The notes: a model not told the origin generated them from the sequence alone. DNA of 64,000 nt from Flavobacteriaceae bacterium (GCA_018402205.1 JAGYIX010000003.1:124001-188000); one strand, 5' to 3'; numbered from the stretch's first letter, positions 17,451 through 27,764 are shown. Program-made: numbers and translations.

Positions 17451-20249
17451 TTAGAATAGGGAGCGTGTGAACAATCTACTTAGGGTTTCAAACTGTAGAG
17501 TTAGAACAAAGCGGATCTTGCTAGAATAGTCTGCATCAAAGGTTTCAAATCCATTATGACTGTGAACGGGAAAATAAATCTCCAGGTAGTCAGGCACTAA
17601 GTTTAATCTAAAACCTGATCCATATAAGTACTGTGCCGCTTGGTCTTGATTCTTGATCAGGCCCAGTTCTGTATATATCTCAATGAAACGCCATAAATTA
17701 ATGGCAGCGTTGGTAGAAAGGATAGCCCGGTTTGAAAGTCCCTGATCTACTTTGGCTACAAACCCGCCCTCGGCACGGATCAATTGTTGGGCAGAAAAAC
17801 CTTCAGTTTCAGAGCGCCCGATAAGGCTATAATCATAGAGGTAGTCGTTTGGCCTACCAATAGAAAAACTAAAGAAATCATTAGGGTTGGTATTTCTTAA
17901 AAATAAACCTCCAAAGAACCTCAAACTGATTTGCGTATTGTTATCAAAAAGTCTTCTATACTCTGCAGAAGAAGTTACTTTTATAAAGGATTCAGAGAAC
18001 TGCAAGTCAGCCAGCAAGCTTTTAAAGTTAAAGAGGCTTTGTTTTACTTTTTGATAGCGAAAATTGAGGACTACATAATCTGGGTTCTCTAGGGTAAGCA
18101 TGCCTTGAGCCTCTCGATCAAGCGATCTTGAAACTGCTCTTACTCTTGCAAAAAAGGATTGATTGGTCCGAGAAGTTATGCCCTCAACATTTTGGTTCAA
18201 TCTTAGGTACGGGGTAACTGTAGTGTATCGTGAGTTTATATCAAAATGCTGAGTCAATCCAAAAATTCCTGCGGTTAAGCGACTGCGATTTTCATCATTT
18301 AACCAGTGGTTTGAGGCGATATTAAAGGCTCCTATAAGCGATTTTTCTTTACTGGAATAAAAAGGGGAAAATTGATATTCAATAGGTTTAGTAACTAGAG
18401 ACTCGTTGGTAATTTGTGCACCAAAAGAAACCCCGTCGTATATATTAAAAAGTGTCTGTGGCGTAACATAAAGCTGAGCGTATCTCAAGTCGTCAAGATC
18501 AGTAAACGGAAGTATCTTAATAGGGCTTTTGAACAAACTGCTTCGCGGGTTGTACCTATTATTTGAGCTATTAAATTCGGGAGTTTCTAAATAGGGATTT
18601 ACAATGTATCGCGCTTTAGAATTAGAATCAAAGCTCACCCAAGTTTCATGGGAAGAATTATTGACCCATTGATGTGCCACTTCTTTAGAGCTGACAAATT
18701 GAGAAATTTTAACAGGCATTGGGTAAATACCGGTATAACTAACAAGTAACGAATCTACTTGATTAGAGCGCTTAAAATCTTTAATTCTAAAATCAGTGCG
18801 TTCGCGAGAAGTGATCAAGCGATCAGACACTATGGGAGCGTTGGTGCCAGGAGGTAAAAACCATTTTAGGTCAAAACCTGATACGCCAGATCTCAAGTAG
18901 GATGATTTTTGAAAGTCTTGAATAGCTTTTAAGTTGTCTGAAGCATTACTCGGATTAAAGCTCATGCGAAACAACTGAGAAGCCTTAATGGGGTTGGCAA
19001 TGCTGTAATTGTAATTCAAAAGCTTAGTCGAGGGCGTAAGAAGGGGTTGATCAAGATTCTGGTTATCAATAAATCTACCCAACCACTTGAAATGCTCATT
19101 AACAGTGATTTCTCCTAGACGATAACGATTAAAGGGCCAGATATCACCGAATTTCCCTATCAATTTTAGGTTTTCGTATCTAAGGGCTATATAATTCTCT
19201 AGTTGATACTGAACAAATCCATCGAGATAAAAGTGTTCTCTTTGCATGTTACTATCAAAGCCTAGTAACAACTGTTTGCGCATAAGGGTTTTCAACACCC
19301 TTAACTCCTGCACAAACTCATCAGGATACGGAGATAAAATGCTCGGAAAGTCAGTCACTAATTTAATGGGGCTTTCATTGTATTCGCTATAAGTAAGAAC
19401 CAGATTACTGGTATCGAGCATAGGAGATACTTGATTGGTAAATGCTATTAATCTCTCTAAGGTCTGAATGGGGTCAGCTAGATTTTTAGCCATTTTAGAA
19501 TCTAGGTGAACCGACCATTTTGGAGTTGTGTAATGAAGTAAACTGCTATCGTTATGATCGATAACGAAAATAGGGGGGGTGGCTGTTATTCCTGAAAAAT
19601 CAAAGTAGGAATTAGACTCTAGGTCGCTATGAATAAAGTGATTGTCGCCACGATCAAATGAAATACTATAATGCACCAAACCAGTGTGTTGATTGCCATG
19701 GTTGTTATTATGATATATTTCGTGTTTTGCTCCCTCAAGCGGAATGGGAAGAATAAAACTGTTCTTTAACCACAACGCTTCGTTTTGATCTATTCCATAT
19801 CCATTGAATTTAGTAGACGGAAGTTTGAGCGTATACGTAAGGTTTAAGGTTATAGAATCGCTTTTTACACGCTGAGGAAGAGCCACTTCAATAACATCGT
19901 AATTTATACGTCTGTAATCAAGAGTTTCTGAGTCAAGTGCAATGATTAAGTCATTAGTAACGCCTCTATCTTCCTCTTTAGCTAAATGAAAACTGCGATC
20001 AAAGCGTTGTTGAAAAGAAATGCCTATTGGGCTATTCTTAGACGAAAAAGAGTGATTCCAGTCGTATAAATAGAGAGTGCGAGATTTGGCGAAATCATTT
20101 TTATTAAAAGTAAGTTTGCTTTTAACAGAAAGACTGCTGTTGGCATGATTCCAATAAAGGTGAGCGCTTATTTTAGACGGCGCGTTTTGGGAGAATAAAA
20201 GCGTAGTACTAAGAGAAAAAACAACGTAAACGAAAAGCCTAAAGTGCAT
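17451..20249 (-). CDS. M1/gluzincin-like secreted protein without recognisable HEXXH, with beta-rich C-terminal part
   Basis: Signal peptide; ...FYLDGFVQYQLENYIALRYENLKLIGKF resembles the post-HEXXH 'EGFA.Y' helix of M1-like proteins; C-terminus ends in F. Confidence 0.5.
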   Translation of the reverse strand: MHFRLFVYVVFSLSTTLLFSQNAPSKISAHLYWNHANSSLSVKSKLTFNKNDFAKSRTLYLYDWNHSFSSKNSPIGISFQQRFDRSFHLAKEEDRGVTNDLIIALDSETLDYRRINYDVIEVALPQRVKSDSITLNLTYTLKLPSTKFNGYGIDQNEALWLKNSFILPIPLEGAKHEIYHNNNHGNQHTGLVHYSISFDRGDNHFIHSDLESNSYFDFSGITATPPIFVIDHNDSSLLHYTTPKWSVHLDSKMAKNLADPIQTLERLIAFTNQVSPMLDTSNLVLTYSEYNESPIKLVTDFPSILSPYPDEFVQELRVLKTLMRKQLLLGFDSNMQREHFYLDGFVQYQLENYIALRYENLKLIGKFGDIWPFNRYRLGEITVNEHFKWLGRFIDNQNLDQPLLTPSTKLLNYNYSIANPIKASQLFRMSFNPSNASDNLKAIQDFQKSSYLRSGVSGFDLKWFLPPGTNAPIVSDRLITSRERTDFRIKDFKRSNQVDSLLVSYTGIYPMPVKISQFVSSKEVAHQWVNNSSHETWVSFDSNSKARYIVNPYLETPEFNSSNNRYNPRSSLFKSPIKILPFTDLDDLRYAQLYVTPQTLFNIYDGVSFGAQITNESLVTKPIEYQFSPFYSSKEKSLIGAFNIASNHWLNDENRSRLTAGIFGLTQHFDINSRYTTVTPYLRLNQNVEGITSRTNQSFFARVRAVSRSLDREAQGMLTLENPDYVVLNFRYQKVKQSLFNFKSLLADLQFSESFIKVTSSAEYRRLFDNNTQISLRFFGGLFLRNTNPNDFFSFSIGRPNDYLYDYSLIGRSETEGFSAQQLIRAEGGFVAKVDQGLSNRAILSTNAAINLWRFIEIYTELGLIKNQDQAAQYLYGSGFRLNLVPDYLEIYFPVHSHNGFETFDADYSSKIRFVLTLQFETLSRLFTRSLF

Positions 20250-20932
20250 TAGAAGTTTGGTCTTAAATCTCGCCCTTTATAGAATGCCAAAACAATAGAA
20301 ACTACCTCTTCTGCAGTGTCAACTACTTTAAATAAATCGAGATCTTCTTTAGAAATCGTTTTTTCTCTGACTAGTGTTTCTTTAATCCAGTCTATAAGTC
20401 CACCCCAAAACTTAGTTCCGACCAAAATAATAGGAAAGCCTTTTATTTTATGTGTTTGAATCAAAGTTAACGCCTCAAATAACTCGTCTAAAGTTCCGAA
20501 ACCACCCGGCATCACCACAAAGCCCTGGGCATATTTCACAAACATGACTTTGCGAACAAAAAAATAATCAAAGGAAAGACTTTTATCTGCGTCAATGAAT
20601 TCGTTGGGATACTGCTCAAAAGGAAGTTTAATATTTAAACCTACCGATATGCCTTTTGCTTCTTGCGCCCCCTTGTTAGCAGCTCTCATTACTCCGGGCC
20701 CACCACCCGTTATAATTCCAAATCCTTGCAAAGAGAGCTTATTCGCAATTTCAACAGAAAGATCAAAAGTCGATTGGTCTTCTCTTGTTCGTGCAGAGCC
20801 GAAAATAGATACACATGGCCCTATCTTTGCCATTCTATCATATCCTTCTACAAATTCTCCCATAATCTTGAAGAGGGCCCAGGAATCGTTAGACTTAATG
20901 TCGTTCCAAGTTTTTGCTGAATGCGATATCAT
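20249..20932 (-). CDS. TIGR00730/LOG family Rossmann-fold protein (lysine decarboxylase-like, putative nucleotide phosphoribohydrolase)
   Basis: ITGGGPGVMRAANKGA, VVMPGGFGTLDELFEALTLIQT. Confidence 0.92.
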   Translation of the reverse strand: MISHSAKTWNDIKSNDSWALFKIMGEFVEGYDRMAKIGPCVSIFGSARTREDQSTFDLSVEIANKLSLQGFGIITGGGPGVMRAANKGAQEAKGISVGLNIKLPFEQYPNEFIDADKSLSFDYFFVRKVMFVKYAQGFVVMPGGFGTLDELFEALTLIQTHKIKGFPIILVGTKFWGGLIDWIKETLVREKTISKEDLDLFKVVDTAEEVVSIVLAFYKGRDLRPNF

Positions 20933-23766
20933 GATACTTCAAGCGATTTAAACGAAACTAATTCATTTTTTAGGAACGCGGCAGTCAAACCCTCAGAAGA
21001 TGCTGAAATTTGTTCAGGTGTTCCTTTGGCTACAATACATCCTCCTGCATAACCTCCTTCTGGTCCTATATCTATGATGTAATCGGCTTGCCTAATTACA
21101 TCGAGATTGTGTTCGATAACAACCACTGTATTTCCTTTGTCTACAAGCTTATTTAAGACATCTAATAAGATGCGAATATCTTCAAAGTGTAAGCCTGTAG
21201 TGGGCTCATCTAAAATATATATAGTGTTTCCGGTATCTCTTTTTGCAAGTTCGGTAGCGAGCTTTACCCGCTGCGCTTCACCTCCTGATAAGGTGGTTGA
21301 CGATTGCCCTAGAGTTATATATCCAAGACCTACTAAATCTAAGGTTTTTAGAATGCGATGAATTTTTGGAATAGCGTCAAAAAAAAGACTTGCCTCTTCA
21401 ATAGTCATTTTCAATACATCGGAAATAGTTTTCCCTTTATATCTAATTTCAAGTGTCTCGCGATTAAAGCGCTTACCTCTGCAGGTTTCACAGTCTACCA
21501 AAACATCGGGCAAAAAATTCATTTCAATGACTTTTTGACCACCACCACCGCATGTTTCACACCTACCTCCAGCTACATTGAAACTAAAACGCCCTGCCTT
21601 ATACCCTCGAATAACTGCTTCAGTTGTTTTTGCAAACAATGCCCTTATCTCTGAAAAAACACCAGTGTAGGTTGCCGGGTTAGAGCGAGGGGTTCTTCCG
21701 ATGGGAGATTGATTCACGTCAATAACTTTGTCGCAATAGTTTATTCCTTTTACGCTCTTATAGGGCAATGGCTTCTGCACCCCATTAAAGTATTCTGCAT
21801 TTAGGATAGGGTATAGAGTTTCATTGATCAAAGAAGATTTTCCGCTACCCGACACCCCTGTAATTAGAGTTAGGGTGCCCAATGGAATTTTAAGATGGAC
21901 TTCTTTTAGGTTATTGCCAGAGCATCCAAGTACTTCAATATACTTCTGAGTTCCCTTTCGTCTTTTCAATGGGGTAGGAATGCTTTTTTTGTATTGCAAG
22001 TATTCTGAGGTTAAAGTGTTTTGATTTTTCATCAAATCTGGACTTCCTTCGAAAACAATTTGTCCGCCATGTCTTCCAGCACCTGGACCAATATCAATAA
22101 CGTGATCAGCACACTGTATCATATCGCGATCATGTTCTACCACAATTACCGAGTTGCCAATATCTCTTAGCTCTTCTAAAGCTTTAATAAGGCGCATGTT
22201 ATCTCGCTGATGTAGTCCTATACTGGGTTCGTCTAAAATATAGAGTACACCCATCAATTGAGATCCAATCTGCGTAGCCAAACGAATGCGTTGTGCTTCA
22301 CCACCAGACAACGAGCGTGCAGTGCGATTTAAGGTTAAATAGTTGAGTCCTACATTATCTAAGAATGCCAGACGAGAGCGAATTTCTTTAACCACTTCAC
22401 TGGCGATTCTAGCTTTAGTTGGCTCTAATCGCTCTTCAATTGCATCAAAAAATTGCAAGAGTTCGGCTACAGAACAATTTACTAAAGAGGAGAGGGTTTG
22501 CTCGTCTATCTTAAAGAATTTTGCTTCAGGTTTAAGCCTTGAGCCGTTGCAGCTATGACAAATTTTATCCTCAAGAAAGTCTGCCGCCCATCTTTTGATG
22601 GTGGCCGAGCCAGACTCATTATACTGATAAAGGATGAATTTCTCTATGCCGTCGTAATCAATCGCGTATTCTCGAGAGACGCCGAGAGATTTAGAAGGGA
22701 TAACTACGCGCTGTTTTAGTCCAGTTAGAATAGCGTTTCGGGCTTCCTCTGAAAGAGATTTAATTGGGCTGTCAAGGGTGAAATCAAAAAGATATCCGAT
22801 ATGCTCTATTTGTGTGAAGGCCCAATTTTTCTTGTATAAACCAAGCGGTGCTATTCCTCCTTTTCGAATAGTTAACGATTCATCTACAAATATTTTTCGC
22901 AGATCTAACTCCTTTAGTTGTCCAAGACCCTTGCACTCAGGACACATGCCTTTTGGAGAATTAAAAGAAAAGCTATTGGGCTCAGGTAGGTCTAGGGAGA
23001 CTCCAGATTCAGGACACATTAAAGCAGAACTATAGTAGTGTATTTCTCCTTCAGCTGTTTCTACCATCAGCACTGAATTTCCGCGTTTTAAGGCGAGCTC
23101 GACACTTTGCCGCAATCGCTTATTATCTTGACTAGGAGAAACAGTTAGCCTATCAATGACAATCTCTATATCGTGTATTTTATAGCGATCAAGTTTTAAT
23201 CCTGGCTCAATAGAACGAATTTGTCCGTCTACCCTAACTCTTAAAAATCCTTGTTTTTGAACAGTTTCGAAAAGCTCTCTGTAGTGTCCCTTTCTAGACC
23301 TAATGATGGGAGCCAACAGCGTAATAGTTTGCCCGCTAAATTGTTCACTCAATAACTGAATAATCTCTTCATTGGAATAGCTCACCATTTGCTTGCCAGT
23401 TACCGGTGAGTAGGCCTCAGATGCTCTTGCGTAGAGAAGACGCAAAAAATCATAGATTTCTGTTATAGTTCCGACCGTAGAGCGCGGAGATCTCGAAGTT
23501 GTTTTCTGTTCGATAGCAATAACCGGAGAAAGCCCTTCGATAGAGTCAACATCAGGTCTCTCTAAATTGCCTAAAAATTGACGGGCGTAGGCAGAGAATG
23601 TTTCTATATAGCGCCTTTGACCTTCTGCATAAATAGTGTCAAAGGCAAGAGAAGATTTACCACTACCTGATAATCCAGTAATAACCACTAATTTCTCGCG
23701 TGGAATCTCCAAAGAAACCCCTTTTAAATTGTGGGTTCTGGCATTATTAATCACAATTTTCGACAC
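20929..23766 (-). CDS. uvrA: Excinuclease ABC subunit UvrA
   Basis: VVITGLSGSGKSSLAFDTIYAEGQRRYIETFSAYARQFL, two ABC signatures (RSLSGGEAQRIRLA, TTLSGGEAQRVKLA), CETCGGGGQKVIEMNFLPDVLVDCETC. Confidence 0.98.
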   Translation of the reverse strand: MSKIVINNARTHNLKGVSLEIPREKLVVITGLSGSGKSSLAFDTIYAEGQRRYIETFSAYARQFLGNLERPDVDSIEGLSPVIAIEQKTTSRSPRSTVGTITEIYDFLRLLYARASEAYSPVTGKQMVSYSNEEIIQLLSEQFSGQTITLLAPIIRSRKGHYRELFETVQKQGFLRVRVDGQIRSIEPGLKLDRYKIHDIEIVIDRLTVSPSQDNKRLRQSVELALKRGNSVLMVETAEGEIHYYSSALMCPESGVSLDLPEPNSFSFNSPKGMCPECKGLGQLKELDLRKIFVDESLTIRKGGIAPLGLYKKNWAFTQIEHIGYLFDFTLDSPIKSLSEEARNAILTGLKQRVVIPSKSLGVSREYAIDYDGIEKFILYQYNESGSATIKRWAADFLEDKICHSCNGSRLKPEAKFFKIDEQTLSSLVNCSVAELLQFFDAIEERLEPTKARIASEVVKEIRSRLAFLDNVGLNYLTLNRTARSLSGGEAQRIRLATQIGSQLMGVLYILDEPSIGLHQRDNMRLIKALEELRDIGNSVIVVEHDRDMIQCADHVIDIGPGAGRHGGQIVFEGSPDLMKNQNTLTSEYLQYKKSIPTPLKRRKGTQKYIEVLGCSGNNLKEVHLKIPLGTLTLITGVSGSGKSSLINETLYPILNAEYFNGVQKPLPYKSVKGINYCDKVIDVNQSPIGRTPRSNPATYTGVFSEIRALFAKTTEAVIRGYKAGRFSFNVAGGRCETCGGGGQKVIEMNFLPDVLVDCETCRGKRFNRETLEIRYKGKTISDVLKMTIEEASLFFDAIPKIHRILKTLDLVGLGYITLGQSSTTLSGGEAQRVKLATELAKRDTGNTIYILDEPTTGLHFEDIRILLDVLNKLVDKGNTVVVIEHNLDVIRQADYIIDIGPEGGYAGGCIVAKGTPEQISASSEGLTAAFLKNELVSFKSLEVS

Positions 23767-23801
23767 TGTACCCGATTAAAATTCAAAAATACGCCATATA
23801 C

Positions 23802-23836
23802 ATTGGAATAATTCCCAATTGATTAGGAATTAATCC
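23802..23836. promoter_or_regulatory. Two operator-like inverted repeats in the uvrA / XRE-S24 divergent intergenic region
   Basis: ATTGGAAT-A-ATTCCCAAT (23802-23819) and GATTA-GGAAT-TAATC (23821-23835), sharing GGAAT half-sites. Confidence 0.45.
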
Positions 23837-23849
23837 TTACTTTTAACCC

Positions 23850-24620
23850 ATGAGTAAATTTAATACCGCGCAACGTTTTGCTTTGCTTCGCAAAGAATTA
23901 GGTTTTACTCAAACTGAGTTTGGAGCCTATTTAGGTTTGTCTGGATCTAGTGCAGACATAGAGCGCGGCAAGACCAAAGTACCAGGCTTTGTGGTAGCTA
24001 AGTTGTTCGAAGAACACCAAATTAATCCTTCATGGCTTTTCGAATCTAGTGAACAGATGCGTTTAGTTAACGAATCGCTCTCGTTCGTTCCAAAAGTAAT
24101 TACGGTTAATTCAGAGAACAAAGAAAATGTATTACTAGTTGAAACTAAAGCGGCAGCAGGCTATCCGCAAAATATCTTAGATAGAAGTTGGTACGAAAAA
24201 CTCCCTGCATTTGACCTGCCGCTAAAAGAGTTTAGAAATGCCTCTTATCGCGGCTTTCAAGTCGAGGGTGAAAGTATGCTTCCGTCACTAAACCCTGGCG
24301 ACTGGGTGTTAGCTAGAGCCGTAGAATCTATTCATTCTTTGCGTTCATCAAAAATTTATGTGGTAGTTCTCGAAGACAGCGTTATGGTAAAAAAGATAGA
24401 GGTGAAACCAAATAGCAACCGACTATCTCTGATATCGGTAAATCCAAATTATGAATCTTACGATATACACGCTTTTCAAATTCAAGAATTATGGGAGGTC
24501 AGCAGTAAGATAACCTTTGTTATCGAACAAGACCAAAGCCTACAATTACTCAATGATCTAAAAGATTCTATGCGTGAATTAAAAGACCGCCTTTCTTCTA
24601 ATAAATTAAAGCAAGCTTAA
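23850..24620 (+). CDS. XRE family transcriptional regulator with C-terminal S24/LexA-like peptidase domain
   Basis: N-terminal HTH (LRKELGFTQTEFGAYLGLSGSSADIERGKTKVP); AAAGYP cleavage-like site; FQVEGESMLPSLNPGDWVLA; MVKKIEV. Confidence 0.88.
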   Translation: MSKFNTAQRFALLRKELGFTQTEFGAYLGLSGSSADIERGKTKVPGFVVAKLFEEHQINPSWLFESSEQMRLVNESLSFVPKVITVNSENKENVLLVETKAAAGYPQNILDRSWYEKLPAFDLPLKEFRNASYRGFQVEGESMLPSLNPGDWVLARAVESIHSLRSSKIYVVVLEDSVMVKKIEVKPNSNRLSLISVNPNYESYDIHAFQIQELWEVSSKITFVIEQDQSLQLLNDLKDSMRELKDRLSSNKLKQA

Positions 24621-24626
24621 ACCGAT

Positions 24627-26306
24627 CTAAAACCCAGATGCGGCTTCATCACCTCTAGAATCAGCTCCGGCTTCTAGGCCTTTAGTTGGGTGTACTTTAA
24701 TGGCGTTTACCTTTCCTATAATTCGGTTCGTTTGCTCTGAAATAGTATGGCCTTTTTCTTTCAATCGATCTACCAGATATTCCTCATATCGATTGGGTTC
24801 GAGTATAAGTCGATCGGGCATCCATTGGTGATGAAAGCGCGGAGCATCTACTGATTCTTGCATGGGTTGATCGTAATAAGCTGCGCGCATAAATGTTTGG
24901 GCCACAGCCGTTATAATGGTAGATCCTCCAGGGGTTCCTAGCACCATGAATAGTTCACCTTCTTTTTCTACAATTGTAGGAGTCATACTGCTTAACATTC
25001 TCTTTCTAGGAGCAATCTCATTAGCGCTAGATCCGACCAATCCGAACATATTTGGCACTCCGGGCTTTGCGCTGAAGTCGTCCATTTCGTTGTTGTAGAA
25101 AAACCCTAATTCTTCGTGGTAAAGTTTAGACCCGTATCCTCCATTTAGGGTGGTGGTTACTGAAACCGCGTTACCAAAAGAATCGATAATAGAATAGTGT
25201 GTGGTTTCTTCCGATTCTAAACCGTAAAACTCTCCGTGACTGATTTCTTCTGAAGGGGTAGCTGTCTCGGGGTCAAATGATTCCATACGAGACTTTAAGT
25301 AGGTTGTAGCGGTAATTTTGTCCTCTGGAATAGCAACAAAGTCTGGGTCTCCTAGAAAGTGATTTCTGTCGGCATAAGCTCTTCTGAACGTTTCTGTAAG
25401 TAGATGTATGTATTCCTCGCTGTCTAGAGTAAGATCGTCCGTTACAAAAGGTTCTAACATGCCAAAAATTTGCTTCATAGTTAAACCTCCGCTGCTGGGC
25501 GGAGCCATTGAAATAAGATCAAAGTTTTTGAATGAGAATAGGATAGGGTCTCTAAATACAGCGCGATAGGCCTTTAAGTCTTCTAGTGTAATAACCCCGC
25601 CATTACGTTGAATAAAAGAAGTTATTTTTTCTGCCATTTTGCCTTCGTAAAAACCTGCTCTTCCCTTATCTCGTATCAATTCTAGTGTTTTCGCAAGTTC
25701 GATGTGTTTAATGGTATCGCCGGCTGAGACTCCTGAAAACTTATGGAGTACCCGCTGATTAACGAGCGTAAAAAGAGAGTCGTAATAAGCTAATCGCCTA
25801 GATTGGTTTGTGGTAACCACAACCCCCTTTCTTGCCAAGTCTATAGCCGGCTGAATGAGTCTTTCAAAAGGCAAGGAGGCTAGTGAATCGTATACGGCAA
25901 ATATTCCGGCTACTGTACCTGGAATGCCTACGGCATTGGCTCCGAGAGTGCTTTTATCTGTAATTACACTTCCCTCAGCATCCAGAAAGAAATCAGATTT
26001 TGCCGCCATGGGGGCCATTTCACGATAATCTAGGCTACCTGCTGATCCGTCTGCTTTTCTGAAAACCATGAATCCTCCGCCCGAAATGTTGCCAGCGAAT
26101 GGGTAGGCTACTGCTAAAGCTAATTCAGTGGCAATCATAGCGTCAAAAGCGTTACCGCCTTCTTTTAGAATCTGCACACCTATTTCAGAGGCTTCTATAC
26201 GTGAGCTAACCAATGCTGCCTTTTTGAAATACACATATTCAGAGGGTGACTTTTGTTGACAACTAGATAAGAGAAGTACCCACAGAGCACAAAGTAAAAC
26301 ACGCAT
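24627..26306 (-). CDS. ggt: Gamma-glutamyltransferase
   Basis: GGNAFDAMIATELALAVAYPFAGNISGGGFMV, EETTHYSIIDSFGNAVSVTTTLNGGYGSKL, MLSSMTPTIV, LGTPGGSTIITAV. Confidence 0.95.
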   Translation of the reverse strand: MRVLLCALWVLLLSSCQQKSPSEYVYFKKAALVSSRIEASEIGVQILKEGGNAFDAMIATELALAVAYPFAGNISGGGFMVFRKADGSAGSLDYREMAPMAAKSDFFLDAEGSVITDKSTLGANAVGIPGTVAGIFAVYDSLASLPFERLIQPAIDLARKGVVVTTNQSRRLAYYDSLFTLVNQRVLHKFSGVSAGDTIKHIELAKTLELIRDKGRAGFYEGKMAEKITSFIQRNGGVITLEDLKAYRAVFRDPILFSFKNFDLISMAPPSSGGLTMKQIFGMLEPFVTDDLTLDSEEYIHLLTETFRRAYADRNHFLGDPDFVAIPEDKITATTYLKSRMESFDPETATPSEEISHGEFYGLESEETTHYSIIDSFGNAVSVTTTLNGGYGSKLYHEELGFFYNNEMDDFSAKPGVPNMFGLVGSSANEIAPRKRMLSSMTPTIVEKEGELFMVLGTPGGSTIITAVAQTFMRAAYYDQPMQESVDAPRFHHQWMPDRLILEPNRYEEYLVDRLKEKGHTISEQTNRIIGKVNAIKVHPTKGLEAGADSRGDEAASGF

Positions 26307-26375
26307 AACAGAACAGATTTAAGTCTCCTAAAATAATTGAAAACTAAGGTATCTTTGAAAGAATTTCTATGGATT

Positions 26376-27764
26376 ATGACATTAATTAAATCAATTTCTG
26401 GGCTTAGAGGCACTATTGGTGGAAAGCCCGGAGAAAACCTCACGCCATTAGACATCGTTAAGTTCACTTCGGCCTATGGCCAGATGATAAGAAAGTCTTG
26501 GTCCGAAACCTTTTCCCCTAAGGTGGTGGTAGGTCGTGATGCACGCATTTCTGGCGAAATGGTATATGAGTTAGTAATTCAAACTCTTTTAGCCCAGGGT
26601 ATTGATGTAATAGATCTAGGCCTGTCTACCACACCTACGGTTGAATTTGCTACGGTTAACGAGAAAGCTCAGGGGGGTATTATTTTAACTGCTAGTCACA
26701 ATCCTTCTGAGTGGAATGCGCTCAAATTACTAAATGATCAAGGTGAATTTTTTAGCGCAGAAGACGGCAAACATCTTCTTGAGCTTGTGGATCTTCTCGC
26801 TTTTGATTACGCCACAGTAGATAAGTTAGGTACCCGTTATCGGATTGCTGATTACATTCAAAAGCATATAGAAAAAATTAAAGGTTTGCGCTTTATAGAT
26901 GCGGATATAGTTCGTAAAAAAAAGCTCAAAGTTGTTGTAGATAGTGTGCACTCTACTGGGGGAATTTCTGTACCTCCTTTATTAAAAGCTTTTGGTGTAG
27001 AGGTCGTAGAACTCTATTCGGAACCTCACGGAAGATTTCCGCATGATCCTGAACCTTTAGAGAAAAACTTGGGCGAACTGATGAAAAGAGTTGTCGTTGA
27101 AAAGGCAAATTTTGGTATTGCTGTTGACCCAGATGTAGATAGATTGGCCTTTGTCGATGAAAACGGCGCTATGTTTGGCGAAGAGTACACCCTTGTTGCC
27201 TGTGCCGACTTTATACTTTCAAAAACACTCGGTCCTTGTGTCTCTAATCTATCTTCAACACGAGCCCTTAGAGATATCGCGGGCCACTATGGTGTCGCCT
27301 ATTATGCCGCCGCAGTAGGAGAGGTCAATGTGGTTAATAAAATGAAGCAGGTGGGTGCGGTGATCGGAGGGGAAGGAAATGGCGGAGTAATTTACCCTGA
27401 GAATCACTATGGTCGAGATGCACTAATGGGAATCGCATTGTTTTTAATGCTCATAAGCGAAAGAAACATATCTGTCTCTGCACTGCGTAAAACCTACACC
27501 AGCTATCACATGGCTAAAGAAAAAGTCATTTTGCAGCTTAACGACAGTGAATTAGATGTTGTTTTAGGTCAAATAGCAGACAAGTATTCAAAATGGTCTC
27601 CTAATTGTATAGACGGTGTAAAGATTGATTTTGAAGCATCATGGGTTCACCTGAGAAAGTCAAACACAGAACCCATTATACGTATATACACCGAAGCCAA
27701 AACGGCTAAAGAAGCAACTACATTAGCCACTCGATTTATAGAAGAGCTTAGCGCGTTATCTTGA
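26376..27764 (+). CDS. glmM: Phosphoglucosamine mutase/phosphohexomutase family
   Basis: SISGLRGTIGG, GGIILTASHNPSEWNALKLL, VDPDVDRLAFVDENG, GEGNGGVIYP, RKSNTEPIIRIYTEA. ATG at 26376 favoured over TTG 26337. Confidence 0.88.
   Translation: MTLIKSISGLRGTIGGKPGENLTPLDIVKFTSAYGQMIRKSWSETFSPKVVVGRDARISGEMVYELVIQTLLAQGIDVIDLGLSTTPTVEFATVNEKAQGGIILTASHNPSEWNALKLLNDQGEFFSAEDGKHLLELVDLLAFDYATVDKLGTRYRIADYIQKHIEKIKGLRFIDADIVRKKKLKVVVDSVHSTGGISVPPLLKAFGVEVVELYSEPHGRFPHDPEPLEKNLGELMKRVVVEKANFGIAVDPDVDRLAFVDENGAMFGEEYTLVACADFILSKTLGPCVSNLSSTRALRDIAGHYGVAYYAAAVGEVNVVNKMKQVGAVIGGEGNGGVIYPENHYGRDALMGIALFLMLISERNISVSALRKTYTSYHMAKEKVILQLNDSELDVVLGQIADKYSKWSPNCIDGVKIDFEASWVHLRKSNTEPIIRIYTEAKTAKEATTLATRFIEELSALS

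Noticed and set aside
20595-23035. Plus-strand ORFs 20595..20951, 20663..20920, 21107..21361, 21358..21654, 22343..22558 and 22778..23035
   Set aside because: Shadow ORFs antisense to the LOG-family gene and uvrA, both strongly supported; no recognisable motifs.
26195-26467. 90-aa minus ORF spanning ggt start and glmM start
   Set aside because: Overlaps two good genes and the promoter region between them; no motif.
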